Shown: positions 1 through 8,752 of the stretch, piece after piece
Position numbering within the stretch: the first letter of the stretch is position 1
Layout of the letters: each line of letters starts with the position of its first letter
DNA from: Pseudocitrobacter cyperus
GTDB taxonomy: Bacteria; Pseudomonadota; Gammaproteobacteria; Enterobacterales; Enterobacteriaceae
Assembly (NCBI RefSeq): GCF_039889165.1
Contig: NZ_JAYMYY010000004.1
Coordinates: 62,001 to 126,000, forward strand
DNA length: 64,000 nt
Reading direction: 5' to 3'
Position numbers and translations under genes: made by a program
The notes under the pieces: generated by a model
What the model saw: the letters and a program-made list of their open reading frames with translations, nothing else
The model's database searches: none
Told to the model about the DNA's origin: nothing

Positions 1-1221
1 GAGCAGGTTGGCGGTTATCGTACAGCGCCTGGCGTTTCTAAAAAACTGACGCTGGCACAGCGCATTCGTCAACAAATTATGACCAGCTACCCGCTGCTGG
101 GTGCGTTGGCTGCGGGCTTTGATATTGAGGAAGATATCCAAATCTGTCAGCAATATGATATTGCGATTGCGGCAATTAATGTTGCGACACGAACTATCTG
201 GATCAATCCCTTATCTCACTTAACCCATAATGAAATGCTGTTTGTTTTTGCTCATGAATTGCTTCATGCCGGGCTTAATCATGCATCGCGTCGACGAGGA
301 AGAGACCCTGAACTCTGGAACGTAGCCTGTGATTTTGCGATCAATGGCTGGCTCATAGAGATGCAAATAGGCGCAGCACCGACAATCGGGCTCTTACATG
401 ACACTAAATTTAGCGGATTTTCGGCAGAGGAAATTTACGATGATCTTGCACAAAATATGCGTCAGGCACGAAAGTTGATGACACTCAGAGGCCGTGCTGG
501 TGGGGATCTTATCGGCGATGATGATGGGAACATCTTTGTTGATGCTGAAAGCTATTGTCGCCGAGCGCTTTATCAAGGTCTTGAACGTTGTTTGTATTCG
601 CCGGGAAGAGGCGTTATACCGGCTGGATTGATTGAAGATATTCGTAGTCTTTCGCAACCGCCGGTTCCATGGGATGTCGCACTAGCGGAGTGGTTCGATG
701 AAAGATTTCCGCCGCTTGAACCTCGTAGGGGGTGGGCACGACCTTCCAGGCGGCAGAGTACCACGCCTGAAATCCCAAGGCCTTCATTACACAAGCCATC
801 AGAGGAGGAGCGTCGGACCAGAGTATTTGGTGTGATTCTGGATACCTCGGGATCGATGGATCCGCAATTACTGGGGAAAGCCTTGGGTGCAATAGCGAGC
901 TATTCGCTTTCACGTGATGTTTTTGCCGTCAGATTCATATGCTGTGACGCCAAAGCCTACGATCGGGGATGGATTAGACCAGAAGAACTGCTGCATCATT
1001 TCACTCTTCAGGGGCGAGGGGGAACCATATTGCAGCCTGGTGTCGATTTGCTTAACCAGTTTGCTCGCAAAGGTGACTTTCCCTCTGGGGGACCAATACT
1101 CATCATTACCGATGGATATTGCGAAGAAAAGGTTACTGTTTCAATGGAGCATGCCTGGCTGTTACCGAAAGGACATCGGCTACCATTTGTACCGCGCAGT
1201 GATGTTTTTTTTCTGAGTTAA
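1..1221 (+). CDS. DUF2201-type putative metallopeptidase with C-terminal von Willebrand A-like domain (5' end cut by window)
   Basis: The reading frame is open from base 1, so the gene starts upstream and only 406 C-terminal residues are visible; an internal ATG lies at 79. A zinc-protease motif HELLHAGLNH (bases about 253-282) sits in the N-terminal half. A von Willebrand A-like domain follows, with a MIDAS core DTSGS (about 841-855), a GGT and an ITDG step. This two-domain layout is known from proteins encoded next to MoxR-type AAA+ ATPases; such a partner would lie left of the window and was not seen. It has no counterpart beside pta in E. coli K-12, so it looks like accessory DNA. The substrate is unknown; the domain call is firm, the role is inference. 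Confidence 0.8.
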   Translation, partial: EQVGGYRTAPGVSKKLTLAQRIRQQIMTSYPLLGALAAGFDIEEDIQICQQYDIAIAAINVATRTIWINPLSHLTHNEMLFVFAHELLHAGLNHASRRRGRDPELWNVACDFAINGWLIEMQIGAAPTIGLLHDTKFSGFSAEEIYDDLAQNMRQARKLMTLRGRAGGDLIGDDDGNIFVDAESYCRRALYQGLERCLYSPGRGVIPAGLIEDIRSLSQPPVPWDVALAEWFDERFPPLEPRRGWARPSRRQSTTPEIPRPSLHKPSEEERRTRVFGVILDTSGSMDPQLLGKALGAIASYSLSRDVFAVRFICCDAKAYDRGWIRPEELLHHFTLQGRGGTILQPGVDLLNQFARKGDFPSGGPILIITDGYCEEKVTVSMEHAWLLPKGHRLPFVPRSDVFFLS

Positions 1222-1235
1222 CGTGTGGTAAAAGT

Positions 1236-1272
1236 AAAAAAATCCGCAGAAATTTCACTCTGCGGATTTTTT
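1236..1272. terminator. Bidirectional terminator between the vWA gene and pta
   Basis: An A-rich tract, a stem pairing ATCCGCAGA with TCTGCGGAT around a short loop, then a T-run. It can stop transcription from both convergent genes, the metallopeptidase/vWA gene (+) and pta (-). Confidence 0.8.
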
Positions 1273-1317
1273 ATGGCCACTCATAAATGAGCGGCCTTGC
1301 AAACGCGGCAGGCTAAC

Positions 1318-3459
1318 TTAGCCCTGCTGAGACGACTGAATCGCGGTCAGAGCGATGGTATAGACGATATCGTCAACCAGCGCGCCACGGGACAGGTCGT
1401 TAACCGGTTTGCGCATACCCTGCAGCATCGGCCCGATGGAGATCAGGTCGGCAGAACGCTGTACCGCTTTGTAGGTGGTGTTACCGGTGTTCAGATCCGG
1501 GAAGATGAACACGGTAGCGCGACCCGCAACCGGAGAGTTCGGCGCTTTGGATTTCGCAACGTCAGCCATAACTGCAGCATCATATTGCAGCGGGCCGTCG
1601 ATCATCAGGTCAGGACGTTTTTCCTGCGCCAGACGCGTCGCTTCACGTACTTTCTCAACATCACTACCTGCACCAGAGGTACCGGTGGAGTAGGAGAGCA
1701 TCGCTACGCGCGGTTCGATACCGAAGGCAATCGCGGAGTCAGCGGACTGAATCGCGATTTCTGCCAGTTGTTCTGCGGTCGGATCCGGGTTGATTGCGCA
1801 GTCGCCGTAAACATAAACCTGTTCTGGCAGCAGCATGAAGAACACGGAAGAAACCAGCGAGCTGCCCGGTGCGGTTTTGATCAACTGCAGCGGTGGACGG
1901 ATGGTGTTTGCAGTGGTGTGTACTGCACCTGAAACCAGACCGTCAACTTCGTCCTGCTCCAGCATCAGGGTGCCGAGAACAACGTTGTCTTCCAGTTGCT
2001 CACGGGCAACCGCTTCGGTCATCCCCTTGCTCTTACGCAGTTCGACCAGGCGAGCAACGTAGCTTTCACGTACCACTTCCGGGTCAACGATTTCGATGCC
2101 TGCGCCCAGTTCAACGCCCTGAGCCGCCGCAACGCGGTTGATTTCATCCGGGTTGCCCAACAGCACGCAGGTCGCGATACCGCGTTCTGCGCAGATAGCT
2201 GCGGCTTTAACGGTACGCGGTTCGTCACCTTCCGGCAGCACTACGCGTTTGCCCGCTTTGCGAGCCAGTTCGGTCAACTGATAGCGGAACGCTGGCGGAG
2301 ACAGACGACGGCTGCGCTCAGAGGTCGCAGTCAGAGAGTCGATCCAGTCGCTGCTGATCTGGCTTGCTACGTATTCCTGAACTTTCTCGATACGCTCGTG
2401 ATCGTCCACCGGAACTTCCAGGTTGAAGCTCTGCAGACTCAGGGAGGTCTGCCAGGTGTTGGTGTTGACGATAAATACCGGCAGGCCAGTCGCAAAAGCA
2501 CGTTCGCACAGCTTGTTGATGCGCTCGTCCATTTCATAACCGCCAGTCAGCAGGATAGCGCCGATTTCAACGCCATTCATCGCGGCCAGGCATGCTGCAA
2601 CCAGCACGTCAGGACGGTCAGCGGAAGTCACCAGCAGTGAGCCTGGACGGAAGTGTTCCAGCATGTGCGGGATGCTGCGCGCACAGAAGGTAACAGACTT
2701 CACGCGGCGGGTGTTGATGTCGCCTTCGTTGATGATGGTTGCGTTCAGGTGACGAGCCATGTCGATTGCGCGGGTTGCAATCAGATCGAAGCTCCACGGA
2801 ATAGCGCCCAACACCGGCAGGGTGCTGTTTGCTTTCAGTTGTGCCGGATCGATTTTAACGATTTTCGCGCGGGAAGAGTCGTCAAAGATTTCGGACAGAT
2901 CGGGACGAGTACGGCCCTGTTCATCAACCGGCGCATTCAGTTTGTTAACTATGTAGCCGGTGATGTTGGTGTTTTTCGCACCGCCAAAGCTGTTACGAGT
3001 CAGTTCGATACGTTCGTTGATCTGTTCCTGAGTGTCGGTGCCCTGAGAGGTCACGAAGACGATTTCCGCGTTCAGCGTTTTCGCGATTTCGTAGTTCAGA
3101 GACTGGGCAAACTGATGTTTGCGCGTCGGAACCAGGCCTTCAACCAGAACCACTTCCGCATCTTTGGTGTTCGCGTGGTAGTTGGCGATGATCTCTTCCA
3201 TCAGCACATCTTTCTGATTGCTGGAAAGCAGAGACTCAACGTGGCTCATCTTCAGCGGCTCGGCGGCCGGCAGAGAAGAGTTAGCACGGACAATGCTGGT
3301 GGTCTGGTCAGGTGCATCGCCGCCGGCACGTGGCTGAGCGATAGGTTTGAAGACGCTCAGACGAACGCCTTTACGTTCCATAGCACGGATAACGCCCAGG
3401 CTGACGCTAGTCAGGCCGACGCTGGTTCCGGTTGGAATAAGCATAATAATACGGGACAC
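1318..3459 (-). CDS. pta: Phosphate acetyltransferase
   Basis: Converts acetyl-CoA and phosphate to acetyl phosphate and CoA in the cytoplasm; with AckA it forms the acetate overflow and ATP-yielding pathway. The 713 residues match the long enterobacterial Pta (about 714). The N-terminal half is a P-loop-like DRTGG region beginning MSRIIMLIPTGTSVG; the catalytic PTA_PTB domain starts near residue 390 (RKAGKRVVLPEGDEPR) and includes the conserved YSTGTSG segment. It lies 78 bp behind ackA on the same strand and is very probably cotranscribed, as in E. coli. The acetyl phosphate made here can also donate phosphate to response regulators such as RcsB. Confidence 0.98.
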   Translation of the reverse strand: MSRIIMLIPTGTSVGLTSVSLGVIRAMERKGVRLSVFKPIAQPRAGGDAPDQTTSIVRANSSLPAAEPLKMSHVESLLSSNQKDVLMEEIIANYHANTKDAEVVLVEGLVPTRKHQFAQSLNYEIAKTLNAEIVFVTSQGTDTQEQINERIELTRNSFGGAKNTNITGYIVNKLNAPVDEQGRTRPDLSEIFDDSSRAKIVKIDPAQLKANSTLPVLGAIPWSFDLIATRAIDMARHLNATIINEGDINTRRVKSVTFCARSIPHMLEHFRPGSLLVTSADRPDVLVAACLAAMNGVEIGAILLTGGYEMDERINKLCERAFATGLPVFIVNTNTWQTSLSLQSFNLEVPVDDHERIEKVQEYVASQISSDWIDSLTATSERSRRLSPPAFRYQLTELARKAGKRVVLPEGDEPRTVKAAAICAERGIATCVLLGNPDEINRVAAAQGVELGAGIEIVDPEVVRESYVARLVELRKSKGMTEAVAREQLEDNVVLGTLMLEQDEVDGLVSGAVHTTANTIRPPLQLIKTAPGSSLVSSVFFMLLPEQVYVYGDCAINPDPTAEQLAEIAIQSADSAIAFGIEPRVAMLSYSTGTSGAGSDVEKVREATRLAQEKRPDLMIDGPLQYDAAVMADVAKSKAPNSPVAGRATVFIFPDLNTGNTTYKAVQRSADLISIGPMLQGMRKPVNDLSRGALVDDIVYTIALTAIQSSQQG

Positions 3460-3509
3460 GGTTTATCCTCTTTTGCTCGCTGTCGCCCATTCGGGCGGAC
3501 ACAAAACAG

Positions 3510-3532
3510 CACCGCCAGCATTGCTGGCGGTG
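3510..3532. repeat. Perfect hairpin in the ackA-pta spacer
   Basis: CACCGCCAGCA pairs with TGCTGGCGGTG with almost no loop, just behind the ackA stop codon. No T-run follows on the minus strand, so an mRNA-stabilising or attenuating stem fits better than a full terminator. Confidence 0.55.
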
Positions 3533-3537
3533 TGGAA

Positions 3538-4740
3538 TCAGGCGGTCAGACGGTTGGCGTCTTGCGCGATAACCAGCTCTTCGTTGGTTGGGATCACAAC
3601 AGCAGGGCGGGTGCCTTCTTTGTTGATGAAGCCAGATTTACCAAAACGCGCGGCCAGGTTACGTTCGTGATCAACTTCGAAGCCCAGAACGCCCAGTTTA
3701 CCCAGGGAGAGCTCGCGAACCATTGCGGCGTTTTCACCGATACCACCGGTGAAGACAACAGCGTCCAGACGACCATCCATCAGCGCAGTGTAAGAGCCGA
3801 TGTATTTCGCCAGACGGTGGCAGTAAACGTCCATTGCACGTTTAGCGTCCGCTTTTTCCTGATAGTTGTCTTCAACATAACGGCAGTCGCTGGTGACTTC
3901 GGTCAGACCCAGCAGGCCAGACTCTTTGGTCAACATTTTGTTGATAGCGTCAACGCTCATGCCCAGGGTGTCGTGCAGGTGGAAGATGATAGCCGGGTCG
4001 ATGTCGCCGGAGCGCGTACCCATAACCAGACCTTCCAGCGGCGTCAGACCCATAGAGGTGTCAACGCATTTGCCGTTACGGATGGCAGAAACAGAACCAC
4101 CGTTGCCCAGGTGGCAGGTGATGATGTTCAGTTCTTCAACCGGCTTGTTCAGCATTTTTGCCGCTTCCTGAGTCACGAAGAAGTGGCTGGTGCCGTGCGC
4201 GCCGTAGCGACGAACGCCGTGCTCTTTGTACAGGCTGTACGGCAGGGCGTAAAGGTAAGACTCTTCCGGCATAGTCTGATGGAACGCGGTGTCGAACACA
4301 GCCACGTTTTTGTCTTTCAGATTTGGGAAGGATTTCAGCGCTTCGGCGATACCGATCAGGTGAGCCGGGTTGTGCAGCGGAGCAAAAGAGGCAGAGTCTT
4401 TGATGCCCTGAATAACGGATTCGTCGATAACAACGGAGCTGGTGTACTTCTCGCCACCGTGCACGATACGGTGACCAATCGCAGTCAGTTGTGCAGACAG
4501 TTCTGGTTTTTGTGCCAGAATAGTGTTAACGATAAAGTTCAGCGCTTCACTGTGAGCGGCGCCTGCACCTAAAGCCGCTTCTTGTTTGCTGCCGTCCATT
4601 TTCCATTTGATGCGTGCTTCAGGAAGGTGGAAACATTCGGCCAAACCAGAGAGGTACTCGTCACCGTTCAGTGCATCGATGATGGCAAATTTCAGTGAGG
4701 AGCTACCGCAGTTCAGAACCAGTACTAACTTACTCGACAT
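3538..4740 (-). CDS. ackA: Acetate kinase
   Basis: Interconverts acetyl phosphate plus ADP and acetate plus ATP. The 400-residue length is the family norm. The N-terminus shows the ASKHA-type phosphate loop LNCGSSSLKF (residues about 9-18). HRIVHGGEKY and the catalytic histidine region AHGTSHFF are present, as is the GGIGENAA segment near the C-terminus. It is the first gene of ackA-pta. The upstream gap to yfbV holds the divergent promoters. Nothing unusual was seen in the coding region. Confidence 0.98.
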   Translation of the reverse strand: MSSKLVLVLNCGSSSLKFAIIDALNGDEYLSGLAECFHLPEARIKWKMDGSKQEAALGAGAAHSEALNFIVNTILAQKPELSAQLTAIGHRIVHGGEKYTSSVVIDESVIQGIKDSASFAPLHNPAHLIGIAEALKSFPNLKDKNVAVFDTAFHQTMPEESYLYALPYSLYKEHGVRRYGAHGTSHFFVTQEAAKMLNKPVEELNIITCHLGNGGSVSAIRNGKCVDTSMGLTPLEGLVMGTRSGDIDPAIIFHLHDTLGMSVDAINKMLTKESGLLGLTEVTSDCRYVEDNYQEKADAKRAMDVYCHRLAKYIGSYTALMDGRLDAVVFTGGIGENAAMVRELSLGKLGVLGFEVDHERNLAARFGKSGFINKEGTRPAVVIPTNEELVIAQDANRLTA

Positions 4741-5077
4741 GGAAGTACCTATTTATGATACGTGGCTAAAAAAACGTCAGGAGTCACAAAGCGTAGCGCA
4801 GGATGAGACTGACATTTATGATTAACATCATGCCTGAATCGATTTTGAGGCAGGATGGAAGAAATACATATTGATTCTAAGTCATTTTGCATATTTTTCA
4901 GCCAATGGCAGAATATGCGATAATTTGACGGACTGGACGAGATAGACTAGCCCTCATCTCAGGCTGGCACAGGATACCCGATCGTAGGGTTTATTCCAAA
5001 ATGTTTTGAACGTTGTCATGCTCAGTTGTGGATTTGCACGATTTTTTTAATTTTTATATGTGAAGTTGAGGTAAGCC
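4741..5077. promoter_or_regulatory. Divergent ackA / yfbV control region
   Basis: A 337-bp gap without a gene. On the plus strand GATAAT at 4919-4924 with TTTTCA at 4895-4900 (18-bp spacer) could be a yfbV promoter. The 9-mer ATTTATGAT occurs twice (4751-4759 and 4814-4822) on the ackA side and may mark promoter or regulator sites for ackA. No small ORF or RNA gene was recognised. Confidence 0.4.
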
Positions 5078-5533
5078 ATGTCGACTCCCGAAAATAGCCC
5101 GGTCAGTTTTTTCAGTTTGTTCCGCCGGGGACAGCACTATTCTAAGACGTGGCCGCTGGATAAACGCCTCGCACCGGTCTTCATCGAAAACCGCGCGATT
5201 CGTATCACTCGCCACGCTATCCGCTTTATGCCGCCCGTTGCGGTTTTCACCCTGTGCTGGCAAATCGCCCTCGGCGGTCAGCTTGGCCCGGCGGTCGCCA
5301 CCGCACTGTTTGCGCTAAGCCTGCCGATGCAGGGGCTTTGGTGGCTCGGCAAGCGCTCCGTCACGCCATTACCCCCGTCAACCTTACAATGGTTTTATGA
5401 TGTGCGCGGTAAATTACAGGACGCCGGACAGGCTCTCGCGCCGGTCGAAGGAAAGCCTGATTACCAGGCTCTGGCTGACACGCTTAAGCGCGCCTTCAAA
5501 CAACTGGATAAAACTTTCCTTGATGATTTGTAA
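5078..5533 (+). CDS. yfbV: UPF0208 inner-membrane protein YfbV
   Basis: A 151-residue protein, close to the E. coli YfbV length. A hydrophobic hairpin lies at about residues 48-90 (AIRFMPPVAVFTLCWQIALG, then a second apolar stretch to LWWLG), giving two membrane passes; the ends are charged and cytoplasmic. YfbV has been linked in E. coli to limiting the spread of the Ter macrodomain, but its biochemical activity is not established. It sits divergent from ackA and is followed by its own terminator. Confidence 0.92.
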   Translation: MSTPENSPVSFFSLFRRGQHYSKTWPLDKRLAPVFIENRAIRITRHAIRFMPPVAVFTLCWQIALGGQLGPAVATALFALSLPMQGLWWLGKRSVTPLPPSTLQWFYDVRGKLQDAGQALAPVEGKPDYQALADTLKRAFKQLDKTFLDDL

Positions 5534-5560
5534 TTAGCCATCAAAAACGCATATAAAAGA

Positions 5561-5585
5561 AGGCACAACGTTTGTGTCTTTTTTT
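5561..5585 (+). terminator. Terminator behind yfbV
   Basis: AGGCACAA pairs with TTTGTGTCT around a tight loop and runs into seven T residues. It separates yfbV from yfbU and lies just upstream of the yfbU ribosome binding site. Confidence 0.65.
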
Positions 5586-5615
5586 ATGCTGCAAAGCGCA
5601 ACAGGAGTCGAAAAA

Positions 5616-6110
5616 ATGGAAATGACCCATGCTCAACGTCTGATTCTGTCTAATCAGTACAAGATGATGACTATGCTTGATCCCGACAACGCAGAACGTT
5701 ATCGCCGTCTGCAGACGATTGTCGAGCGCGGTTTTGGTCTGCAAATGCGCGAACTGGATCGCGACTTCGGTGAGTTAAAAGAAGAGACCTGTCGCATTGT
5801 TATCGACATCATGGAGATGTACCACGCGCTGCACGTCTCGTGGGCCAATCTGAAGGATGCCGACACCATCGACGAACGCCGTGTCACCTTCCTCGGTTTC
5901 GATGCGGCGACAGAAGCCCGCTTCCTGAGCTATGTGCGCTTTATGGTGAATGTGGAAGGTCGCTACACCCACTTTGACGCGGGGACGCACGGCTTTAACG
6001 CGCAGACGCCGATGTGGGAGAAATATCAGCGCATGCTTAACGTGTGGCACTCTTGCCCGCGCCAGTATCACCTGAGCAGCAACGAAATTAATCAAATTAT
6101 TAATGCCTGA
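5616..6110 (+). CDS. yfbU: UPF0304 family protein YfbU
   Basis: A soluble protein of 164 residues, nearly identical in recall to E. coli YfbU (MEMTHAQRLILSNQYKMM...). The frame is open upstream to another ATG at 5574, but that would begin inside the yfbV terminator; ATG 5616 has CAGGAG about 9 nt upstream and restores the family length. No catalytic motif is visible and the molecular function is unknown. Its stop overlaps the first in-frame ATG of yfbT, so yfbU and yfbT are probably translated from one message. Confidence 0.93.
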   Translation: MEMTHAQRLILSNQYKMMTMLDPDNAERYRRLQTIVERGFGLQMRELDRDFGELKEETCRIVIDIMEMYHALHVSWANLKDADTIDERRVTFLGFDAATEARFLSYVRFMVNVEGRYTHFDAGTHGFNAQTPMWEKYQRMLNVWHSCPRQYHLSSNEINQIINA

Positions 6111-6121
6111 TGGAGGTGCCT

Positions 6122-6781
6122 GTGCAGTGTAAAGGTTTTCTGTTTGATCTCGATGGTACGCTGGTGGATTCCCTGCCGGTGGTAGAACGTTCCTGGTGTA
6201 GCTGGGGCGATCGCTTCGGTATTTCTCATGATGAAATCCTCGGTTTTATCCACGGCAAACAGGCGATCACTTCGCTGCGCCACTTTATGCCCGGGCAATC
6301 TGAAGAGTCGATCCAGGCCGAATTTACTCGCCTTGAACAGATTGAAGCCAGCGATACGGATGGCGTTCGGGCGCTGCCTGGGGCGATAACGTTGCTTGAG
6401 ACGCTCAACGCGCAAAATATCCCCTGGGCTATCGTGACTTCGGGCTCTGTTCCTGTTGCCCATGCGCGCCACAAGGCCGCTGGTCTGCCGATGCCGGAAG
6501 TGTTTGTTACCGCAGAGCGCGTTAAGCGTGGTAAGCCGGAACCGGATGCCTATCTGCTGGGGGCCGAACTGTTGGGCCTGGCGGCAAAAGAGTGCACCGT
6601 AGTAGAGGATGCTGAAGCGGGTGTGCTTTCCGGCCTGGCGGCTGGATGTCATGTTATTGCGGTGAATGTTCCTGCCGGCGCATCACGTCTTGATGAAGCC
6701 GATTACGTTTTGACCACGCTTGAGTCGCTTGATGTCGCTAAACAGCCTGATGGCATCGTGGACGTCGCATTAAAAGCATAA
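6122..6781 (+). CDS. hxpA: HAD-family sugar (hexitol) phosphatase YfbT/HxpA
   Basis: A haloacid-dehalogenase superfamily phosphatase of 219 residues. Motif I FLFDLDGTLVD supplies the nucleophile and acid aspartates, motif II is IVTSGS, and motif III/IV are KRGKPEPD and VVEDAEAG. E. coli YfbT acts on sugar and hexitol phosphates. The GTG at 6122 is chosen as start: TGGAGG lies 5 nt upstream and the N-terminus aligns with E. coli. An in-frame ATG at 6110 overlaps the yfbU stop but contains that ribosome binding site and is less likely. Confidence 0.9.
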   Translation: MQCKGFLFDLDGTLVDSLPVVERSWCSWGDRFGISHDEILGFIHGKQAITSLRHFMPGQSEESIQAEFTRLEQIEASDTDGVRALPGAITLLETLNAQNIPWAIVTSGSVPVAHARHKAAGLPMPEVFVTAERVKRGKPEPDAYLLGAELLGLAAKECTVVEDAEAGVLSGLAAGCHVIAVNVPAGASRLDEADYVLTTLESLDVAKQPDGIVDVALKA

Positions 6782-6790
6782 ACTTATGAT

Positions 6791-6814
6791 TTAGCCCCGT
6801 ATCATAGGGGCTAA
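6791..6814. terminator. Weak hairpin behind yfbT
   Basis: TTAGCCCC pairs with GGGGCTAA, followed by only three T residues. It may reduce readthrough from yfbT into yfbS. Confidence 0.45.
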
Positions 6815-6866
6815 TTTCTGCCATCATATCAATACTTATCACTTATCTTTCTGACAAGGATGTGTT

Positions 6867-8699
6867 GTGAACGGTGAATTGATTTGGGTGCTCTCACTGC
6901 TGGCGATTGCGGTGGTGCTTTTCGCAATGGGCAAAGTGCGCATGGATGCAATCGCACTGCTGGTCATTGTGGCCTTTGTACTGAGCGGTACCCTAACGTT
7001 AAGTGAAGCCTTCTCGGGTTTTAGCGACCCCAACGTTATTCTGATTGCTGCCCTTTTTATTATCGGCGATGGCCTGGTGCGCACGGGCGTTGCCACCAAT
7101 ATGGGGGCGTGGCTGGTTAAGGTTGCGGGCAGCAGCGAAACCAAAATGCTGGTCTATCTTATGCTGACCGTGGCTGGACTCGGTGCGTTTATGAGTTCTA
7201 CCGGCGTGGTCGCTATCTTTATTCCTGTGGTGCTCAGCGTCTCTCTGCGCATGAATATCTCACCGTCGCGCCTGATGATGCCGCTCAGCTTTGCCGGGCT
7301 TATCAGCGGTATGATGACGCTGGTGGCGACCCCGCCAAACCTGGTGGTCAACAGTGAACTTCTCCGCGAAGGGTTGCACGGTTTTGGCTTTTTCAGCGTC
7401 ACGCCGATAGGCCTCGTGGTGCTGTTGCTCGGCATCGTCTATATGTTGCTGATGCGCTTTATGTTCAAAGGTGATGATCCCTCAGCCTCTCGCGATGGCG
7501 GCAAACGCAGTTCGTTTCGCGATCTAATTAAAGCTTATCGCCTGACGGGGCGCGCGCGTCGTCTGGCTATCCGCCCCGGTTCGCCCATGATTGGCCAACG
7601 CCTTGATGACCTGAAATTGCGTGAACGTTATGGTGCGAACGTTATCGGCGTTGAGCGCTGGCGTCGTTTCCGTCGGGTGATTGTCAACGTCAACGGGGTC
7701 TCTGAATTTCGCGCCCGCGACGTGCTGCTGATTGATATGTCGGCGGCGGATGTCGATCTGCGCGAGTTTTGCGCCGAGCAGATGCTTGAGCCAATGGTGC
7801 TGCGTGGGGAATATTTTGCCGATCAGGCGCTCGATGTGGGGATGGCGGAAGTGTCATTGATCCCGGACTCTGAGCTACTGGGTAAAACGGTGCGCGAAAT
7901 TGCGTTCCGTACCCGCTACGGTCTGAACGTCGTGGGGATGAAACGCAACGGCGAGGCGCTGGATGGTTCGGTTGTGGACGAGCAGCTCGAGCTTGGCGAT
8001 ATCATTCTGGTTGTCGGTAACTGGAAGCTAATCAACCAGTTGGCGCAGAAAGGGCGCGATTTTGTGGTGCTCAATCTGCCGGTGGAGGTGAGCGATGCTT
8101 CCCCTGCGCACAGCCAGGCGCCACACGCGATTTTCTGCCTGGTACTGATGGTTGCGCTGATGCTGACCGATGAGATACCAAACCCGATTGCGGCGATCAT
8201 CGCCTGCCTTTTAATGGGGAAATTTCGCTGCATTGATGCGCAAAGTGCCTATAAATCGATTCACTGGCCAAGCATTATTTTGATTGTCGGGATGATGCCG
8301 TTTGCGCTGGCGTTACAGAAAACCGGTGGCGTGGATCTGGTGGTGAAAGGGCTGATGGATATCGGCGGCGGGCAGGGGCCTTACCTGATGCTGGGTTGTT
8401 TGTTCGTCATGTGCGCCACCATTGGGTTGTTTATTTCCAACACGGCGACGGCGGTGTTAATGGCGCCGATTGCGCTGGCGACGGCAAAATCGATGGGCGT
8501 GTCGCCTTATCCCTTCGCGATGGTGGTGGCGATGGCTGCATCGGCGGCCTTCATGACGCCGGTTTCGTCACCGGTGAACACGCTGGTGTTGGGGCCAGGA
8601 AAATACAGTTTCAGTGATTTTGTGAAGATTGGTGTACCGTTCACCATTCTGGTGATGATAGTCAGTGTACTGCTGATCCCGATGCTGTTCCCGTTCTGA
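6867..8699 (+). CDS. yfbS: SLC13/CitT-type membrane transporter with two RCK_C (TrkA-C) domains, YfbS
   Basis: A 610-residue inner-membrane protein. Hydrophobic segments fill residues 1-200 and 410-610, each half containing a conserved stretch of the divalent anion:Na+ symporter fold (VATPPNLVVNSELL; MTPVSSPVNTLV). Between them, about residues 225-395, lie two RCK_C ligand-binding domains (LAIRPGSPMIGQRL and VSLIPDSELLGKTV mark their starts). The substrate is not known. The start is GTG at 6867, with AAGGA 6 nt upstream, matching E. coli MNGELIW. A REP-like element follows the gene. Confidence 0.92.
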   Translation: MNGELIWVLSLLAIAVVLFAMGKVRMDAIALLVIVAFVLSGTLTLSEAFSGFSDPNVILIAALFIIGDGLVRTGVATNMGAWLVKVAGSSETKMLVYLMLTVAGLGAFMSSTGVVAIFIPVVLSVSLRMNISPSRLMMPLSFAGLISGMMTLVATPPNLVVNSELLREGLHGFGFFSVTPIGLVVLLLGIVYMLLMRFMFKGDDPSASRDGGKRSSFRDLIKAYRLTGRARRLAIRPGSPMIGQRLDDLKLRERYGANVIGVERWRRFRRVIVNVNGVSEFRARDVLLIDMSAADVDLREFCAEQMLEPMVLRGEYFADQALDVGMAEVSLIPDSELLGKTVREIAFRTRYGLNVVGMKRNGEALDGSVVDEQLELGDIILVVGNWKLINQLAQKGRDFVVLNLPVEVSDASPAHSQAPHAIFCLVLMVALMLTDEIPNPIAAIIACLLMGKFRCIDAQSAYKSIHWPSIILIVGMMPFALALQKTGGVDLVVKGLMDIGGGQGPYLMLGCLFVMCATIGLFISNTATAVLMAPIALATAKSMGVSPYPFAMVVAMAASAAFMTPVSSPVNTLVLGPGKYSFSDFVKIGVPFTILVMIVSVLLIPMLFPF

Positions 8700-8704
8700 G
8701 CCGT

Positions 8705-8745
8705 GGTGATTGCCGGGTAAGCGTTTACGCTATCCGGCAATCACC
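8705..8745. repeat. REP-like palindrome between yfbS and yfbR
   Basis: GGTGATTGCCGG pairs with CCGGCAATCACC around a loop containing TAAGCGTTTACGCTA, the typical look of an enterobacterial REP unit. It lies between convergent genes and ends 7 bp before the yfbR stop codon. Confidence 0.75.
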
Positions 8746-8752
8746 GCTTGCA

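Noticed and set aside
2653..4572. A 639-codon plus-strand frame across pta and ackA
   Set aside because: Shadow of two well-matched genes; the translation is low in recognisable motifs and spans the ackA-pta spacer without a start signal.
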